From assembly GCF_000971975.1 (NCBI RefSeq), contig NZ_KQ040784.1:325-64324 (forward strand): a stretch of 64,000 nt of DNA, in the 5' to 3' direction. The DNA comes from Paenibacillus algorifonticola. Lineage in GTDB: Bacteria > Bacillota > Bacilli > Paenibacillales > Paenibacillaceae. This document shows, one piece after another, positions 52,948-61,886 of the stretch. The position numbers were made by a program, and so were the translations under genes. The notes below the pieces were generated by a model. That model ran no database searches. It worked only from the letters and a program-made list of their open reading frames with translations, and was not told where the DNA came from. The first letter of the stretch is position 1. Each line of letters opens with the position of its first letter.

Positions 52948-53775
52948 TTATTTAATCAGGTCTTCCACAAATTTAGGCAGCACGAATGCCGCTTTGTGAA
53001 GGCGCGGAGTGTAATATTTCGTATCGATCTCGGCGATCGACGCTTCGTCAACCTCAAGCGGATCGTATTTTTTGCTGCCCAGAGTGAATGTCCACAGGCC
53101 GCTCGGATATGTAGGAATGTTCGCACCGTATACACGCACGATTGGGAACACTTCTTTCACATCCTTGTTGACGCTTTGGATCAGATCAGCCTTAAACCAA
53201 GGGTTGTCTGTTTGTGCAACGAAAATGCCATCTTCCTTCAGCGCTTCGTAAATGCCTTGATAGAAGCCGCGTGTGAACAGGTTAGCAGCAGGGCCAACGG
53301 GCTCTGTGGAGTCAACCATAATGACATCATACGTGTTTTTGTGATCGTGGATATGCATGAAGCCGTCATTCACGATAACTTCTACGCGCGGGTTGTCCAG
53401 CTCGCCAGCAATAGTCGGCAAATATTTTTTCGAATATTCGATAACCTTGCCGTCGATGTCAACGAGGACTGCTTTTTTCACCTTAGGGTGTTTCATGATT
53501 TCGCGAATAACGCCGCCGTCGCCGCCGCCCACAACGAGCACATGCTCAGGGTTCGGGTGCGTGAACAGGATCGGGTGCGCCACCATTTCGTGGTAAACGA
53601 ACTCATCCTTCACTGTCGTCATAACCATGCCATCCAATACGAGCATCGTACCGAATTCTTCCGTCTCAATCATATCGAGCTTTTGAAAGTCCGTTTGTTC
53701 TGTCACATAAGTTTCTTTAATCTTCGCTGTAATGCCGAAGCTGTCAGTTTGTTTCTCCGTGTACCACAATTCCAT
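52948..53775 (-). CDS. speE: Spermidine synthase
   Basis: 275 residues. Aminopropyltransferase fold: N-terminal [19 protein letters not shown], the SAM-like [14 protein letters not shown], the catalytic Asp in [13 protein letters not shown], and the gate region. It transfers an aminopropyl group from decarboxylated SAM to putrescine. With agmatinase next to it this gives agmatine to spermidine. AGAAGGGA lies upstream of the ATG. Confidence 0.97.
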   Translation of the reverse strand: MELWYTEKQTDSFGITAKIKETYVTEQTDFQKLDMIETEEFGTMLVLDGMVMTTVKDEFVYHEMVAHPILFTHPNPEHVLVVGGGDGGVIREIMKHPKVKKAVLVDIDGKVIEYSKKYLPTIAGELDNPRVEVIVNDGFMHIHDHKNTYDVIMVDSTEPVGPAANLFTRGFYQGIYEALKEDGIFVAQTDNPWFKADLIQSVNKDVKEVFPIVRVYGANIPTYPSGLWTFTLGSKKYDPLEVDEASIAEIDTKYYTPRLHKAAFVLPKFVEDLIK

Positions 53776-53814
53776 AGCGTGATATCCCTTCTTTCCGTCA
53801 ATGGTTCAATCTGT

Positions 53815-53842
53815 ATTATAGTAGAACGAGGTCAAAAAGCAA
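53815..53842 (-). promoter_or_regulatory. Promoter of speE-speB
   Basis: Minus strand: -35 TTGCTT (53837-53842), 16-bp spacer, -10 TATAAT (53815-53820), leader about 35 nt. The divergent penicillin-binding-protein gene starts 118 bp to the right. Confidence 0.65.
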
Positions 53843-53959
53843 CCTTTTACACCATATCCGCCCAAAAAATTAACACTCCGCTAACACAGGATGAATATAG
53901 CCTCCCTGCTTTTTCCATACTAAAGAGGAATGATCGTTCATCCGAAGGGAGCACGCTCC

Positions 53960-56185
53960 ATGAACAAGCACAAAATCAAGCCCGTCAAGCCGTCGCTAAG
54001 ACGCAAGCTTTCTGCGTTTTCCGAGCGATTTTTCCCTAGGCTCCACCAGCGTCCAAGCACGAACAGGCCTGGGCGCCCACAAGCGGCACAAACATCCGTA
54101 CATCATGCGCAACGGCATCAGACGTCCGGAATGGTTTTACAGCCTACAGCCTTTCATCGATTTAAAAAATGGGCGGGGCGAATCGCCGCACTGTTTCTGC
54201 TGCTGACCGCCTGCCTCATCGGCGCTTTGCTGTATTTGAGCATGCAGTCGCTGCCTGCAGCATCCATTAGCCAAACCTCCCAAATGCTCGACCTGCATGG
54301 CCAGGTTATCGATACATTCCATACTGGCGAAAATCGCCGTTCGGTTCCGCTCGATCAAATTTCCCCCAATCTGGTGAAGGCGACCATCGCTATTGAAGAC
54401 CGGCGCTTCTACGACCATCCTGGCTTCGACATCAAAGGGCTGGGGCGCGCCATCGTGGCGAATACGGTTTCGTTATCAGCCAAGCAAGGGGCCAGCACGC
54501 TGACGCAGCAGCTCGCCCGCAATTTGTATTTGACGCATGAGAAAACGTGGCAGCGCAAATTCAAGGAAGCGATCTACACCATGCAGCTGGAGATGCATTA
54601 TTCCAAGGACGAAATTTTGAGCCTCTATTTGAACCAAATTTATTACGGGCATGGCGCTTATGGCATTGAAGCGGCAGCTTCGTTGTATTTCAATAAGAAA
54701 GCATCGGAATTGACGCTCGCCGAAAGCGCCATGCTGGCAGGCATTCCAAAGGGGCCCAAATATTATTCCCCGCACATGGATATGAAAAACGCCAAGGACA
54801 GGCAGCTTACCATTTTGTCCATTATGGCGGAGGATGGCGTGATTTCGAAGACCGAAGCGGATAAGGCATATGAAGAGGTGCTGCAATTTCAGCCGCTCGG
54901 AGCCGGCAACCAGGCCGGATTTGCGCCGTATTTCCGCGACTATGTGAAGTATTTAGCAGTGGACAAGCTTGGCATCAACGAGCAGCTCCTTAATGAGGGC
55001 GGCATTACGATTTATACAACACTTGATCCTGTGGCGCAAAATGCTGCCGAAACCGCTGTCGACAAAGAATTGGCGAACAGCGACGGGCAGCAAGCAGCGC
55101 TCATCTCGCTCGATCCGCGCAATGGCTACATTAAAGCAATGGTTGGCGGACGGGATTACAAAAACAATCAATTTAACCGCGTATTTGCGGATACACGCCA
55201 ACCCGGCTCTTCATTTAAGCCGATTGTCTATTTAACCGCGCTCCAAAGCGGACAGTTGACGCCTGCTTCTCGATTCAAGAGCGAGCCTACTTCCTTCATC
55301 TATGATGAGGGACGTAAAGTGTATAAGCCCAGCAATTACAATGACAAGTACACCAATGACTTTATTACGATGCGGCAAGCGATTGCCAGCTCCGATAACA
55401 TTTACGCTGTAGATACCATTATGACGGTTGGCGCGGACAAAGTAATTGAGACAGCTCGCAAGCTGGGCATTACCAGCCCAATGAGCCCGCTGCCTTCGCT
55501 TGCGCTAGGCACCTTCCCGGTCAGCCCGTACCAGATGGCTTCGGCTTTCGCCGTGTTAGCGAATGGCGGCAAGCGAGTAGAGCCGACCGCCATTACACGA
55601 ATAGAGGATCGCAGCGGGCGCATTTTATATGAAGCGAAGCAGCAGGCCCAGCAGGTCGTGGATCCCGCAAATGCGTTCGTATTGACCAGCCTCATGGAAA
55701 GCGTCTTCGAGAGCGGAGGCACTGGCAATCGCGTAGCTGCCATGATCAAACGGCCCGTTGCTGGCAAAACAGGCACGACCGCCAATGATGCCTGGCTGGT
55801 TGGCTACACGCCGGAGCTTGCTACGGCGGTGTGGACAGGGTTTGATAAAGGCCGCAAGCTGACCGTAGCCGAAGCACATCGCGCTGCGCCGATTTTCGCC
55901 GCGTATACCGAGCAGGCGCTATCGGCGGTTCCGCCGAAAATTTTCCCGATACCGGCGGATGTCGTCAGCGTCTACGTCGATCCCGCCAGCGGCAAGCTGG
56001 CAGAAGCCACCTGCTCGGCAAAGCAGCTCGAATATTTCGTCAAGGGTACAGAGCCAATTGAAGTATGCGGCGAAGCGTCGGGAGCTCCCGGCGACACCTC
56101 CGATCAAGGAACAGAAGAGAGCAAAGCTGCCGAGGAGCGAAAATCATGGTGGAATGATTTGAAGCGCTGGTGGCAGCACGACTAA
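53960..56185 (+). CDS. Bifunctional class A penicillin-binding protein (PBP1A family, PbpG-like)
   Basis: 741 residues. A basic N-terminus of about 70 residues, one membrane segment (IAALFLLLTACLIGALLYLS), GT51 transglycosylase (EDRRFYDHPGFDIKG, KQGASTLTQQLARNLYL) and transpeptidase with SxxK (PGSSFKPIVY), SxN (ASSDNIYAVD) and KTGT (AGKTGTTANDAW), then a short Glu-rich tail. It polymerises and cross-links peptidoglycan. Divergent from speE as pbpG is in Bacillus subtilis, which acts in spore cortex formation; orthology is inferred from position. ATG with AAGGGAG upstream. Confidence 0.92.
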   Translation: MNKHKIKPVKPSLRRKLSAFSERFFPRLHQRPSTNRPGRPQAAQTSVHHAQRHQTSGMVLQPTAFHRFKKWAGRIAALFLLLTACLIGALLYLSMQSLPAASISQTSQMLDLHGQVIDTFHTGENRRSVPLDQISPNLVKATIAIEDRRFYDHPGFDIKGLGRAIVANTVSLSAKQGASTLTQQLARNLYLTHEKTWQRKFKEAIYTMQLEMHYSKDEILSLYLNQIYYGHGAYGIEAAASLYFNKKASELTLAESAMLAGIPKGPKYYSPHMDMKNAKDRQLTILSIMAEDGVISKTEADKAYEEVLQFQPLGAGNQAGFAPYFRDYVKYLAVDKLGINEQLLNEGGITIYTTLDPVAQNAAETAVDKELANSDGQQAALISLDPRNGYIKAMVGGRDYKNNQFNRVFADTRQPGSSFKPIVYLTALQSGQLTPASRFKSEPTSFIYDEGRKVYKPSNYNDKYTNDFITMRQAIASSDNIYAVDTIMTVGADKVIETARKLGITSPMSPLPSLALGTFPVSPYQMASAFAVLANGGKRVEPTAITRIEDRSGRILYEAKQQAQQVVDPANAFVLTSLMESVFESGGTGNRVAAMIKRPVAGKTGTTANDAWLVGYTPELATAVWTGFDKGRKLTVAEAHRAAPIFAAYTEQALSAVPPKIFPIPADVVSVYVDPASGKLAEATCSAKQLEYFVKGTEPIEVCGEASGAPGDTSDQGTEESKAAEERKSWWNDLKRWWQHD

Positions 56186-56254
56186 TACAACAACCTAAAA
56201 GTAAAGCCACTTCACCTAATTTTGTCTAAAATTTGATCAAATCGTGAATTTTCT

Positions 56255-56284
56255 TTGAACAAATTGCATAAAGTGTGTTATAAT
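56255..56284 (+). promoter_or_regulatory. Promoter of the small membrane protein gene
   Basis: -35 TTGAAC (56255-56260), 18-bp spacer, -10 TATAAT (56279-56284), 40 bp before the ATG at 56325. Confidence 0.7.
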
Positions 56285-56324
56285 GAGTGCAAGAAAGCAC
56301 TTACAAGTAAACGGGGTGTTTATA

Positions 56325-56597
56325 ATGACAACGAAAACAGCAACAATTAGCGACGTTAAATCAGCAACTGCAGCTAGTGTGAAACGTTTGGTAACCGCAA
56401 TGACCATCATCGCTTGGACCGTTCTCTCTGTAGGCGTAGTCCTTTGCTTAATAAATCTCAGCCACTTCAGCGATAAGAACGTTTGGCTTATGGTAGGGCT
56501 CGGGTTTATGGTAGGCAGCGTATTTATTTACACAATCGGCACTGCAATTGGCCTTGTTCATGCAAGACGGGCGCAGCAGTCTGAAGAACACAAGTAA
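56325..56597 (+). CDS. Small two-segment membrane protein of unknown function
   Basis: 90 residues. Two membrane segments (LVTAMTIIAWTVLSVGVVLCLINL and VWLMVGLGFMVGSVFIYTIGTAIGLV) with a Thr/Ser-rich N-terminus and a charged C-terminus. I do not recognise the family. GGGGTG precedes the ATG, and it has its own promoter and terminator, so it is monocistronic. It lies just upstream of qoxABCD but no functional tie is shown. Confidence 0.75.
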   Translation: MTTKTATISDVKSATAASVKRLVTAMTIIAWTVLSVGVVLCLINLSHFSDKNVWLMVGLGFMVGSVFIYTIGTAIGLVHARRAQQSEEHK

Positions 56598-56637
56598 CCG
56601 TGCAGGATCAGCACCACAATTGAGAACGTGCAATTTA

Positions 56638-56683
56638 AAGCCTCACCGTCGATTTGGACAGTGGGGCTTTTTATTTTTTTCAA
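56638..56683 (+). terminator. Terminator of the small membrane protein gene
   Basis: Stem AAAGCCTCACCGTC / GACAGTGGGGCTTT (two mismatches or wobbles), 6-nt loop, followed by TTTATTTTTTT. Confidence 0.85.
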
Positions 56684-56950
56684 CCTATTTAATGTAGTCA
56701 CATTTATGACGATATGATTCATACAGAAAGGACAAGCCTTAGCCCGCGTGAACCGCCTCAATTGGCTTTTTGCTCATATTTTAGACGAAGCCGGCGCTTT
56801 TTTGAGAGCCAGTGAATGACAAATGTCGAACTGGTGAACTTTCTATTACAAAAAAAAGACGAATTGTTGACGTAATTGTTAAGTCAGCAGTTATTCTCCG
56901 TAACATCTGCTAATGTTAAGGCTAAGAGTATATCCAAGGAGTTGAACCAT
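56684..56950 (+). promoter_or_regulatory. qox operon upstream region
   Basis: No gene. TTGACG (near 56868) with a poor -10 18 bp downstream is the best promoter candidate. An 18-bp dyad TAACAT-CTGCTA-ATGTTA (56900-56917) lies between it and the qoxA ribosome site, and may be an operator or 5' hairpin. No Rex or ResD box was recognised with confidence. Confidence 0.4.
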
Positions 56951-57952
56951 TTGAGACGTTATATTCGTGTATTGACACCCCTGCTCATCATGCTGATGGC
57001 CGTTCTTCTCTCTGGCTGCGGCGAGCAGTATCTGGTGCTCGATCCAAAAGGGCCGATTGGCGAAAGTCAGAAGGATTTGATTTATATTACAACGATCCTC
57101 TGTCTGGTTATTGTCGTTCCCGTTTTGATCTTGACCGGCTACATCGTATGGCGCTACCGTGACAAAAAAGGCAACAATGCTCCTTACCAGCCGAACTGGA
57201 ATCACAGCACGAAGCTGGAGATTATTTGGTGGAGCATTCCAATTGTAATTATCGCTATTCTGGCGATCGTGACGGCGAAATATACGTATGAACTGGAGCC
57301 ATCCAAGCCCATTGCTTCTGCGAAAGCACCGATAACGATTGAAGTGACCTCGTTGGATTGGAAATGGCTGTTCACCTATCCTGAAGAGGGTATATCTACA
57401 GTCAACTACCTTCAAATACCAGAAGGCACTCCGATTCAGTTCAGACTGACTTCGGATACGGCGATGAATTCGTTCTGGATTCCGCAGTTGGGCGGCCAAA
57501 TTTATACGATGTCCGGCATGGCAATGACGCTTTATTTGCAAGCAGATGAGATCGGCAATTATTATGGCTCGGGTGCCAACTTCACAGGGGAGCATTTTGC
57601 GCAAATGACCTTTAATGTGAAGACAACTTCCGAGGATGATTATAAAGCATGGGTTCAAGAGGTGAAAACAACCGCTCCAGCGCTGACACAAGAAGGCTTC
57701 GAGAAGCTGACTGAGCCAAGCGTTGAGACTGTACAATCGTTCTCCTCCTTCCCTGAAGGACTGTTCCAGAAAGTCGTGATGCAATATATTGGCGAAGGCG
57801 GCTCTGCTCATCATCATGGCGGATCCACAGCTGCAGAAGAAGACACCAACATGGATCACGACATGGATATGAGTGATACGGACATGAAAGATATGGACGG
57901 TATGGATATGAATCATGACCAAGAAACTTCAACGAACCAGCATTCACACTAA
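56951..57952 (+). CDS. qoxA: Quinol oxidase subunit II
   Basis: 333 residues. Lipoprotein signal ending in LLSGC (C23), two membrane segments, and a cupredoxin-like domain without the CuA cysteines, as expected for a quinol (not cytochrome c) oxidase; MNSFWIPQLGGQIYTMSGMAM is the family signature. The C-terminal about 50 residues are unusually rich in His, Met and Asp (HHHGG, DHDMDMSD, MDMNHD). The start is TTG with AAGGAG 9 nt upstream; no ATG fits. Confidence 0.93.
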   Translation: MRRYIRVLTPLLIMLMAVLLSGCGEQYLVLDPKGPIGESQKDLIYITTILCLVIVVPVLILTGYIVWRYRDKKGNNAPYQPNWNHSTKLEIIWWSIPIVIIAILAIVTAKYTYELEPSKPIASAKAPITIEVTSLDWKWLFTYPEEGISTVNYLQIPEGTPIQFRLTSDTAMNSFWIPQLGGQIYTMSGMAMTLYLQADEIGNYYGSGANFTGEHFAQMTFNVKTTSEDDYKAWVQEVKTTAPALTQEGFEKLTEPSVETVQSFSSFPEGLFQKVVMQYIGEGGSAHHHGGSTAAEEDTNMDHDMDMSDTDMKDMDGMDMNHDQETSTNQHSH

Positions 57953-57976
57953 ACACAAGACGAAAGGAGACGCCGC

Positions 57977-59950
57977 ATGTTTCAGAATCTAATCGATTTC
58001 TTACTCAATGATTTTTTCATTACTGGCGACCCGCTCATTCTTGGAGCACAGGTATCCATCGGCTTGTCCATGGTTGCCGTCGTATTCGCCTTAACGTATT
58101 TCAAAAAATGGCGCTGGCTATGGACGGAATGGCTGACCACCGTCGATCATAAACGAATCGGCATTATGTATATTATCGCATCGATTCTCATGCTTTTCCG
58201 TGGTGGCGTCGATGCCCTGCTGATGCGGGTGCAGCTCGCTGTACCGCAGGTGGAGTTCCTCCACGCCGATCACTATAATGCGATCTTTACAACACACGGC
58301 GTTATTATGATTTTATTTATGGCGATGCCGCTTATGTTCGGCTTATTCAATATCGTTGTGCCACTGCAAATCGGTGCACGCGACGTCGCCTATCCGTTCC
58401 TGAACTCGCTCAGCTTTTGGATGTTTTTCTTTGGCGCGATGCTGTTTAACGTTTCCTTCGTTATCGGCGGTTCGCCGGATGCAGGCTGGCTGGCCTATCC
58501 ACCGCTCTCCGAGCTGTCAGGAAGCCCAGGTCTCGGACAGGATTTCTATATTTGGGGCATTCAGATTTCCGGTATCGGCTCCTTGGCCACCGGTATTAAC
58601 TTTGTTGTAACGATTTTGAAAATGCGCGCACCAGGCATGAAGCTGATGAAAATGCCAATGTTTGTCTGGTCCGTTCTTTCTTCCTGTATTACCATTATGT
58701 TCGCTTTCCCAATCTTGACCGTTACCCTGTTCCTGCTGTTTATTGACCGTTACTTCGGCGCTCACTTCTTTACGCTCGATGGCGGCGGAAACCCGATGAT
58801 GTATATCAACCTCATCTGGATGTGGGGACATCCCGAAGTGTATATCGTTATTTTGCCGGCGTTCGGTATTTTCTCCGAAATCGTATCGGCTTTCTCGAAG
58901 AAAAAGCTGTTTGGCTACAAATCCATGGTATTCGCCCTCATGTCGATCAGCTTCTTCTCGTTCTTTACATGGGCGCATCACTTCTTCACCATGGGCTCGG
59001 GCGCAAACGTCAATGCGTTTTTCGCCGTAACAACGATGCTTATTGCGATTCCTACAGGCGTTAAAGTATTTAACTGGCTGTTTACGATGTTCCGAGGCAA
59101 GCTGACGTTCCCGACGCCGATGCTTTGGACGATCGCCTTTATCCCTTGTTTTGTCGTCGGCGGTATGACTGGGGTTATGCTCTCCGTCGCACCTGCTGAC
59201 TTCCAGTTCCACAACAGTTATTTCCTGATTGCCCACTTCCATCAAGTGCTCATCGGGGGCGTCGTATTCGGTTACTTCGCCGGACTTTACTACTGGTGGC
59301 CGAAGATGTTTGGATTCAAACTGCATGAAGGCCTCGGAAAATGGGCATTCTGGCTGTGGAACATCGGTTTCTACGTTTGTTTCATGCCGCAGTACGCGCT
59401 TGGTTTGATGGGTATGACCCGTCGTTTCAACGAATACAACTTTGATATGGGCTGGCAGCCGCTTAACGTCGTCTCCACTGTCGGCGCGTTTATTATGGGT
59501 CTCGCGTTCCTGTTCCAAGTATGGCAAATCGCGCACAGCATCAAGTTTTACAAAAAAGAGCCAACCGGCGATTCATGGGATGGCCGCACGCTGGAATGGT
59601 CGATTCCATCTCCTGCACCGCTTTATAACTTTGCAAGAGTTCCGGTTGTTGACAGCGAGGATGCTTGGTGGGAAGAGAAGCAGCGTCTGGCAAATGGCGG
59701 AAAGCCTAAGCCGCTTGCTCCACTTGAACCGATTCATATGCCGAAAAACTCTGCGATTCCATTTTTGATTTCCGTTTCCTTCTTCGTTATGGGCTTCGGG
59801 TTTGTCTGGGATTGGAAATGGATGATTATACCTGGCGCAATCGGCGTTGCCATTTGCATGCTGGCACGTTCCTTCAGCTACGATACCGACTACTACATTC
59901 CTGTAGATGAGATCGAGCGGACGGAAGCCGCATTAGGAGGGACAAAATAA
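57977..59950 (+). CDS. qoxB: Quinol oxidase subunit I
   Basis: 657 residues with about 14-15 membrane segments. Heme-copper oxidase subunit I: the HPEVY motif (WMWGHPEVYIVILPAFG) giving a CuB histidine and the cross-linked Tyr, the HH pair in TWAHHFFTMGSG, and the heme-ligand His in YFLIAHFHQVLIGG. It reduces oxygen and pumps protons. ATG with AAAGGAG upstream, 24 bp after qoxA. Confidence 0.97.
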   Translation: MFQNLIDFLLNDFFITGDPLILGAQVSIGLSMVAVVFALTYFKKWRWLWTEWLTTVDHKRIGIMYIIASILMLFRGGVDALLMRVQLAVPQVEFLHADHYNAIFTTHGVIMILFMAMPLMFGLFNIVVPLQIGARDVAYPFLNSLSFWMFFFGAMLFNVSFVIGGSPDAGWLAYPPLSELSGSPGLGQDFYIWGIQISGIGSLATGINFVVTILKMRAPGMKLMKMPMFVWSVLSSCITIMFAFPILTVTLFLLFIDRYFGAHFFTLDGGGNPMMYINLIWMWGHPEVYIVILPAFGIFSEIVSAFSKKKLFGYKSMVFALMSISFFSFFTWAHHFFTMGSGANVNAFFAVTTMLIAIPTGVKVFNWLFTMFRGKLTFPTPMLWTIAFIPCFVVGGMTGVMLSVAPADFQFHNSYFLIAHFHQVLIGGVVFGYFAGLYYWWPKMFGFKLHEGLGKWAFWLWNIGFYVCFMPQYALGLMGMTRRFNEYNFDMGWQPLNVVSTVGAFIMGLAFLFQVWQIAHSIKFYKKEPTGDSWDGRTLEWSIPSPAPLYNFARVPVVDSEDAWWEEKQRLANGGKPKPLAPLEPIHMPKNSAIPFLISVSFFVMGFGFVWDWKWMIIPGAIGVAICMLARSFSYDTDYYIPVDEIERTEAALGGTK

Positions 59951-60582
59951 TGGCACAAGCAGTAACCGGTCATGATAAGCACGGCCATGGCGGCCACGGT
60001 CATCATGACGAGCACCACGAGCATGAACATGAATCACTCAAAACATTCGGCTTCTGGATGTTTCTGATTACGGACATTATTTTGTTCGGTACGTTATTTG
60101 CAACCTTCATCGTACTTCGCTTCAGCACGGACGGCGGCCCGACAGCCGCCGAGATGTTCAAGATGCCTGGCGTTATCGCCGAAACGTTCATCTTGCTCAC
60201 AAGCAGCTTTACGAGCGGTATCGCCGTGCTTCAAATGCACAGAGGCAATAAGAAGGGCCTCATTGGCTGGCTCGCTGTTACCGCAGTGCTCGGTCTTGCC
60301 TTCATCTATTTGGAGGTTAGCGAGTTTATTGAACTGGTACACGAAGGCGTGACGATTGGCACCAGCGCATACTGGTCGGCCTTCTTCACACTCGTCGGTA
60401 CGCACGGTCTTCACGTATCGGTCGGTATTGTCTGGATGACGGCGCTGATCATTCAATTAGCCCGTCGCGGCATTACGCCGGTTACCCAGCGCAAAGTCAA
60501 CATTATTAGCTTGTACTGGCACTTTTTGGACGTCGTATGGATCTTCGTCCTTACGATCGTCTATCTGATGGGGGTGATGTAG
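59950..60582 (+). CDS. qoxC: Quinol oxidase subunit III
   Basis: 210 residues, five membrane segments (KTFGFWMFLITDIILFGTLFATF, the family start, and GTHGLHVSVGIVWM). The start overlaps the qoxB stop (TAATG). The N-terminal 25 residues are His-rich (HGHGGHGHHDEHHEHEHE), more than usual for the family, perhaps binding metal. Confidence 0.95.
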   Translation: MAQAVTGHDKHGHGGHGHHDEHHEHEHESLKTFGFWMFLITDIILFGTLFATFIVLRFSTDGGPTAAEMFKMPGVIAETFILLTSSFTSGIAVLQMHRGNKKGLIGWLAVTAVLGLAFIYLEVSEFIELVHEGVTIGTSAYWSAFFTLVGTHGLHVSVGIVWMTALIIQLARRGITPVTQRKVNIISLYWHFLDVVWIFVLTIVYLMGVM

Positions 60583-60583
60583 C

Positions 60584-60907
60584 ATGGAAAACCACAATTC
60601 GCATTCCCCGTCTCATGATTCACATGGTTCCATGAAGTCCTATGTCATCGGGTTCGTATTATCCATTATTTTGACAATTATCCCGATTGCAATTGTCATG
60701 AACGATATGCTGAGCAAGCAGCTTACGATTATCGTCATTCTGATTATGGCGGGACTGCAATTTGTCGTTCAGTTGTTCTTCTTCATGCATCTCAAGGATG
60801 AAGCCAAGCCGCGCTATAATACGATGGCCCTAGTCTTCGGCCTGATTATTCTGCTCACCGTCGTAGCAGGCTCCATTTGGATTATGTCCTACAACGTTGT
60901 AGGTTAA
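60584..60907 (+). CDS. qoxD: Quinol oxidase subunit IV
   Basis: 107 residues, three membrane segments (SYVIGFVLSIILTIIPIAIV, IIVILIMAGLQFVVQLFFFMHL, LVFGLIILLTVVAGSIWIM), the cytochrome o/aa3 subunit IV family. The N-terminus is again His-rich (ENHNSHSPSHDSHG). 1 bp after qoxC. Confidence 0.93.
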   Translation: MENHNSHSPSHDSHGSMKSYVIGFVLSIILTIIPIAIVMNDMLSKQLTIIVILIMAGLQFVVQLFFFMHLKDEAKPRYNTMALVFGLIILLTVVAGSIWIMSYNVVG

Positions 60908-60922
60908 CTCACGCAATACAGC

Positions 60923-60970
60923 AAGAACCTCCGATGGCGCTCCTTGAGCGCTGGCGGGGGTTCTTATTTT
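60923..60970 (+). terminator. Terminator of the qox operon
   Basis: Stem AAGAACCTCCG / GGGGGTTCTT with an inner GCGCTC / GAGCGC hairpin, followed by ATTTTG. Confidence 0.85.
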
Positions 60971-61076
60971 GTTTCGCTTTATTTTCCAATTAGGCTATAG
61001 TACACTTGGGATTATTAACACGATCAGAGCGCAGGTGTTGCCGCGTCTCTATATTAATTTAGGAGGAACCATCCAC

Positions 61077-61814
61077 ATGTTGAAAATGAAAAGCACTAAA
61101 AAAGCTCTTTCGCTGCTGCTGCTTCTGGCAGCTATGATGCTTGTTATATCCGCTTGCGGCGGAGGAAGCAGTGCGAGTAGCAATTCCAGCTCAGGAGGCG
61201 CTGGAACGGCAGCTAATGCGTCTAGCGAGCCTTCCGCACCCGCTGCATCAGCTGAGCCTTCATCGGACCAACCGGCCAATCTGCTTGGCTCGGACAAGCA
61301 TCCGGTCGTAACGATTCAAATGAGCAATGATACTAACATTAAAGTTGAACTGTACCCGGAGATTGCACCGAATACGGTTAACAATTTTATATCCCTTGTC
61401 CAAAAAGGATATTATGATGGCTTGATTTTTCACCGTGTTATTCAGGGATTTATGATTCAGGGCGGCGACCCGGACGGGACAGGCGCTGGTGGCCCAGGCT
61501 ACTCGATTCCAGGGGAATTCACATCAAACGGCTTTCAAAATGATTTGAAGCACACGCGCGGTGTGATCTCCATGGCCAGAACGGGTGAACCGAACTCCGC
61601 CGGCTCACAGTTTTTCATTATGGTAGCGGATACGCCAACGCTTGATGACGCATACGCTTCCTTCGGCGCGGTCATTGAAGGCATGGATGCGGTCGATCAA
61701 ATCGTTAACCAGCCGACGAACAGCCAAGATCGTCCGAATGAGCCGCTTTCGATGACGAAAGTGACCGTTGACTTGAAGGGCATGACGTTCGAGGAGCCGG
61801 AAAAAACGAAGTAG
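61077..61814 (+). CDS. Peptidyl-prolyl cis-trans isomerase lipoprotein (cyclophilin type)
   Basis: 245 residues. Lipobox VISAC (C27), a Ser/Ala/Gly linker of about 50 residues, then a bacterial cyclophilin domain with the active-site signature GLIFHRVIQGFMIQGGDPDGTG, SMARTGEPNSAGSQFFIMV and the FGAVIEGMD segment. It should help fold secreted proteins outside the membrane. The ATG is preceded by AGGAGG; a longer frame of 36 codons upstream lies in the qox terminator and is rejected. Confidence 0.93.
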   Translation: MLKMKSTKKALSLLLLLAAMMLVISACGGGSSASSNSSSGGAGTAANASSEPSAPAASAEPSSDQPANLLGSDKHPVVTIQMSNDTNIKVELYPEIAPNTVNNFISLVQKGYYDGLIFHRVIQGFMIQGGDPDGTGAGGPGYSIPGEFTSNGFQNDLKHTRGVISMARTGEPNSAGSQFFIMVADTPTLDDAYASFGAVIEGMDAVDQIVNQPTNSQDRPNEPLSMTKVTVDLKGMTFEEPEKTK

Positions 61815-61851
61815 GTTTTGAAATGTTCGCTGTATTTGCTCCACAACAAGG

Positions 61852-61886
61852 AAAGAGGCTAGCGCTGGGCGCTAGCCTCTTTATTT
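61852..61886. terminator. Shared terminator of the cyclophilin and LacI genes
   Basis: Perfect 14-bp stem AAAGAGGCTAGCGC / GCGCTAGCCTCTTT with a 3-nt loop and a T tract on both strands. The right arm and loop are made of the last codons of the LacI gene (its stop is within the stem). Confidence 0.9.

Noticed and set aside
56891-57922. Long minus-strand open frames opposite qoxA and qoxB (also 58517-59536)
   Set aside because: Complete overlap with strong qox genes; composition (His/Asn/Arg-rich) is that of antisense shadows.
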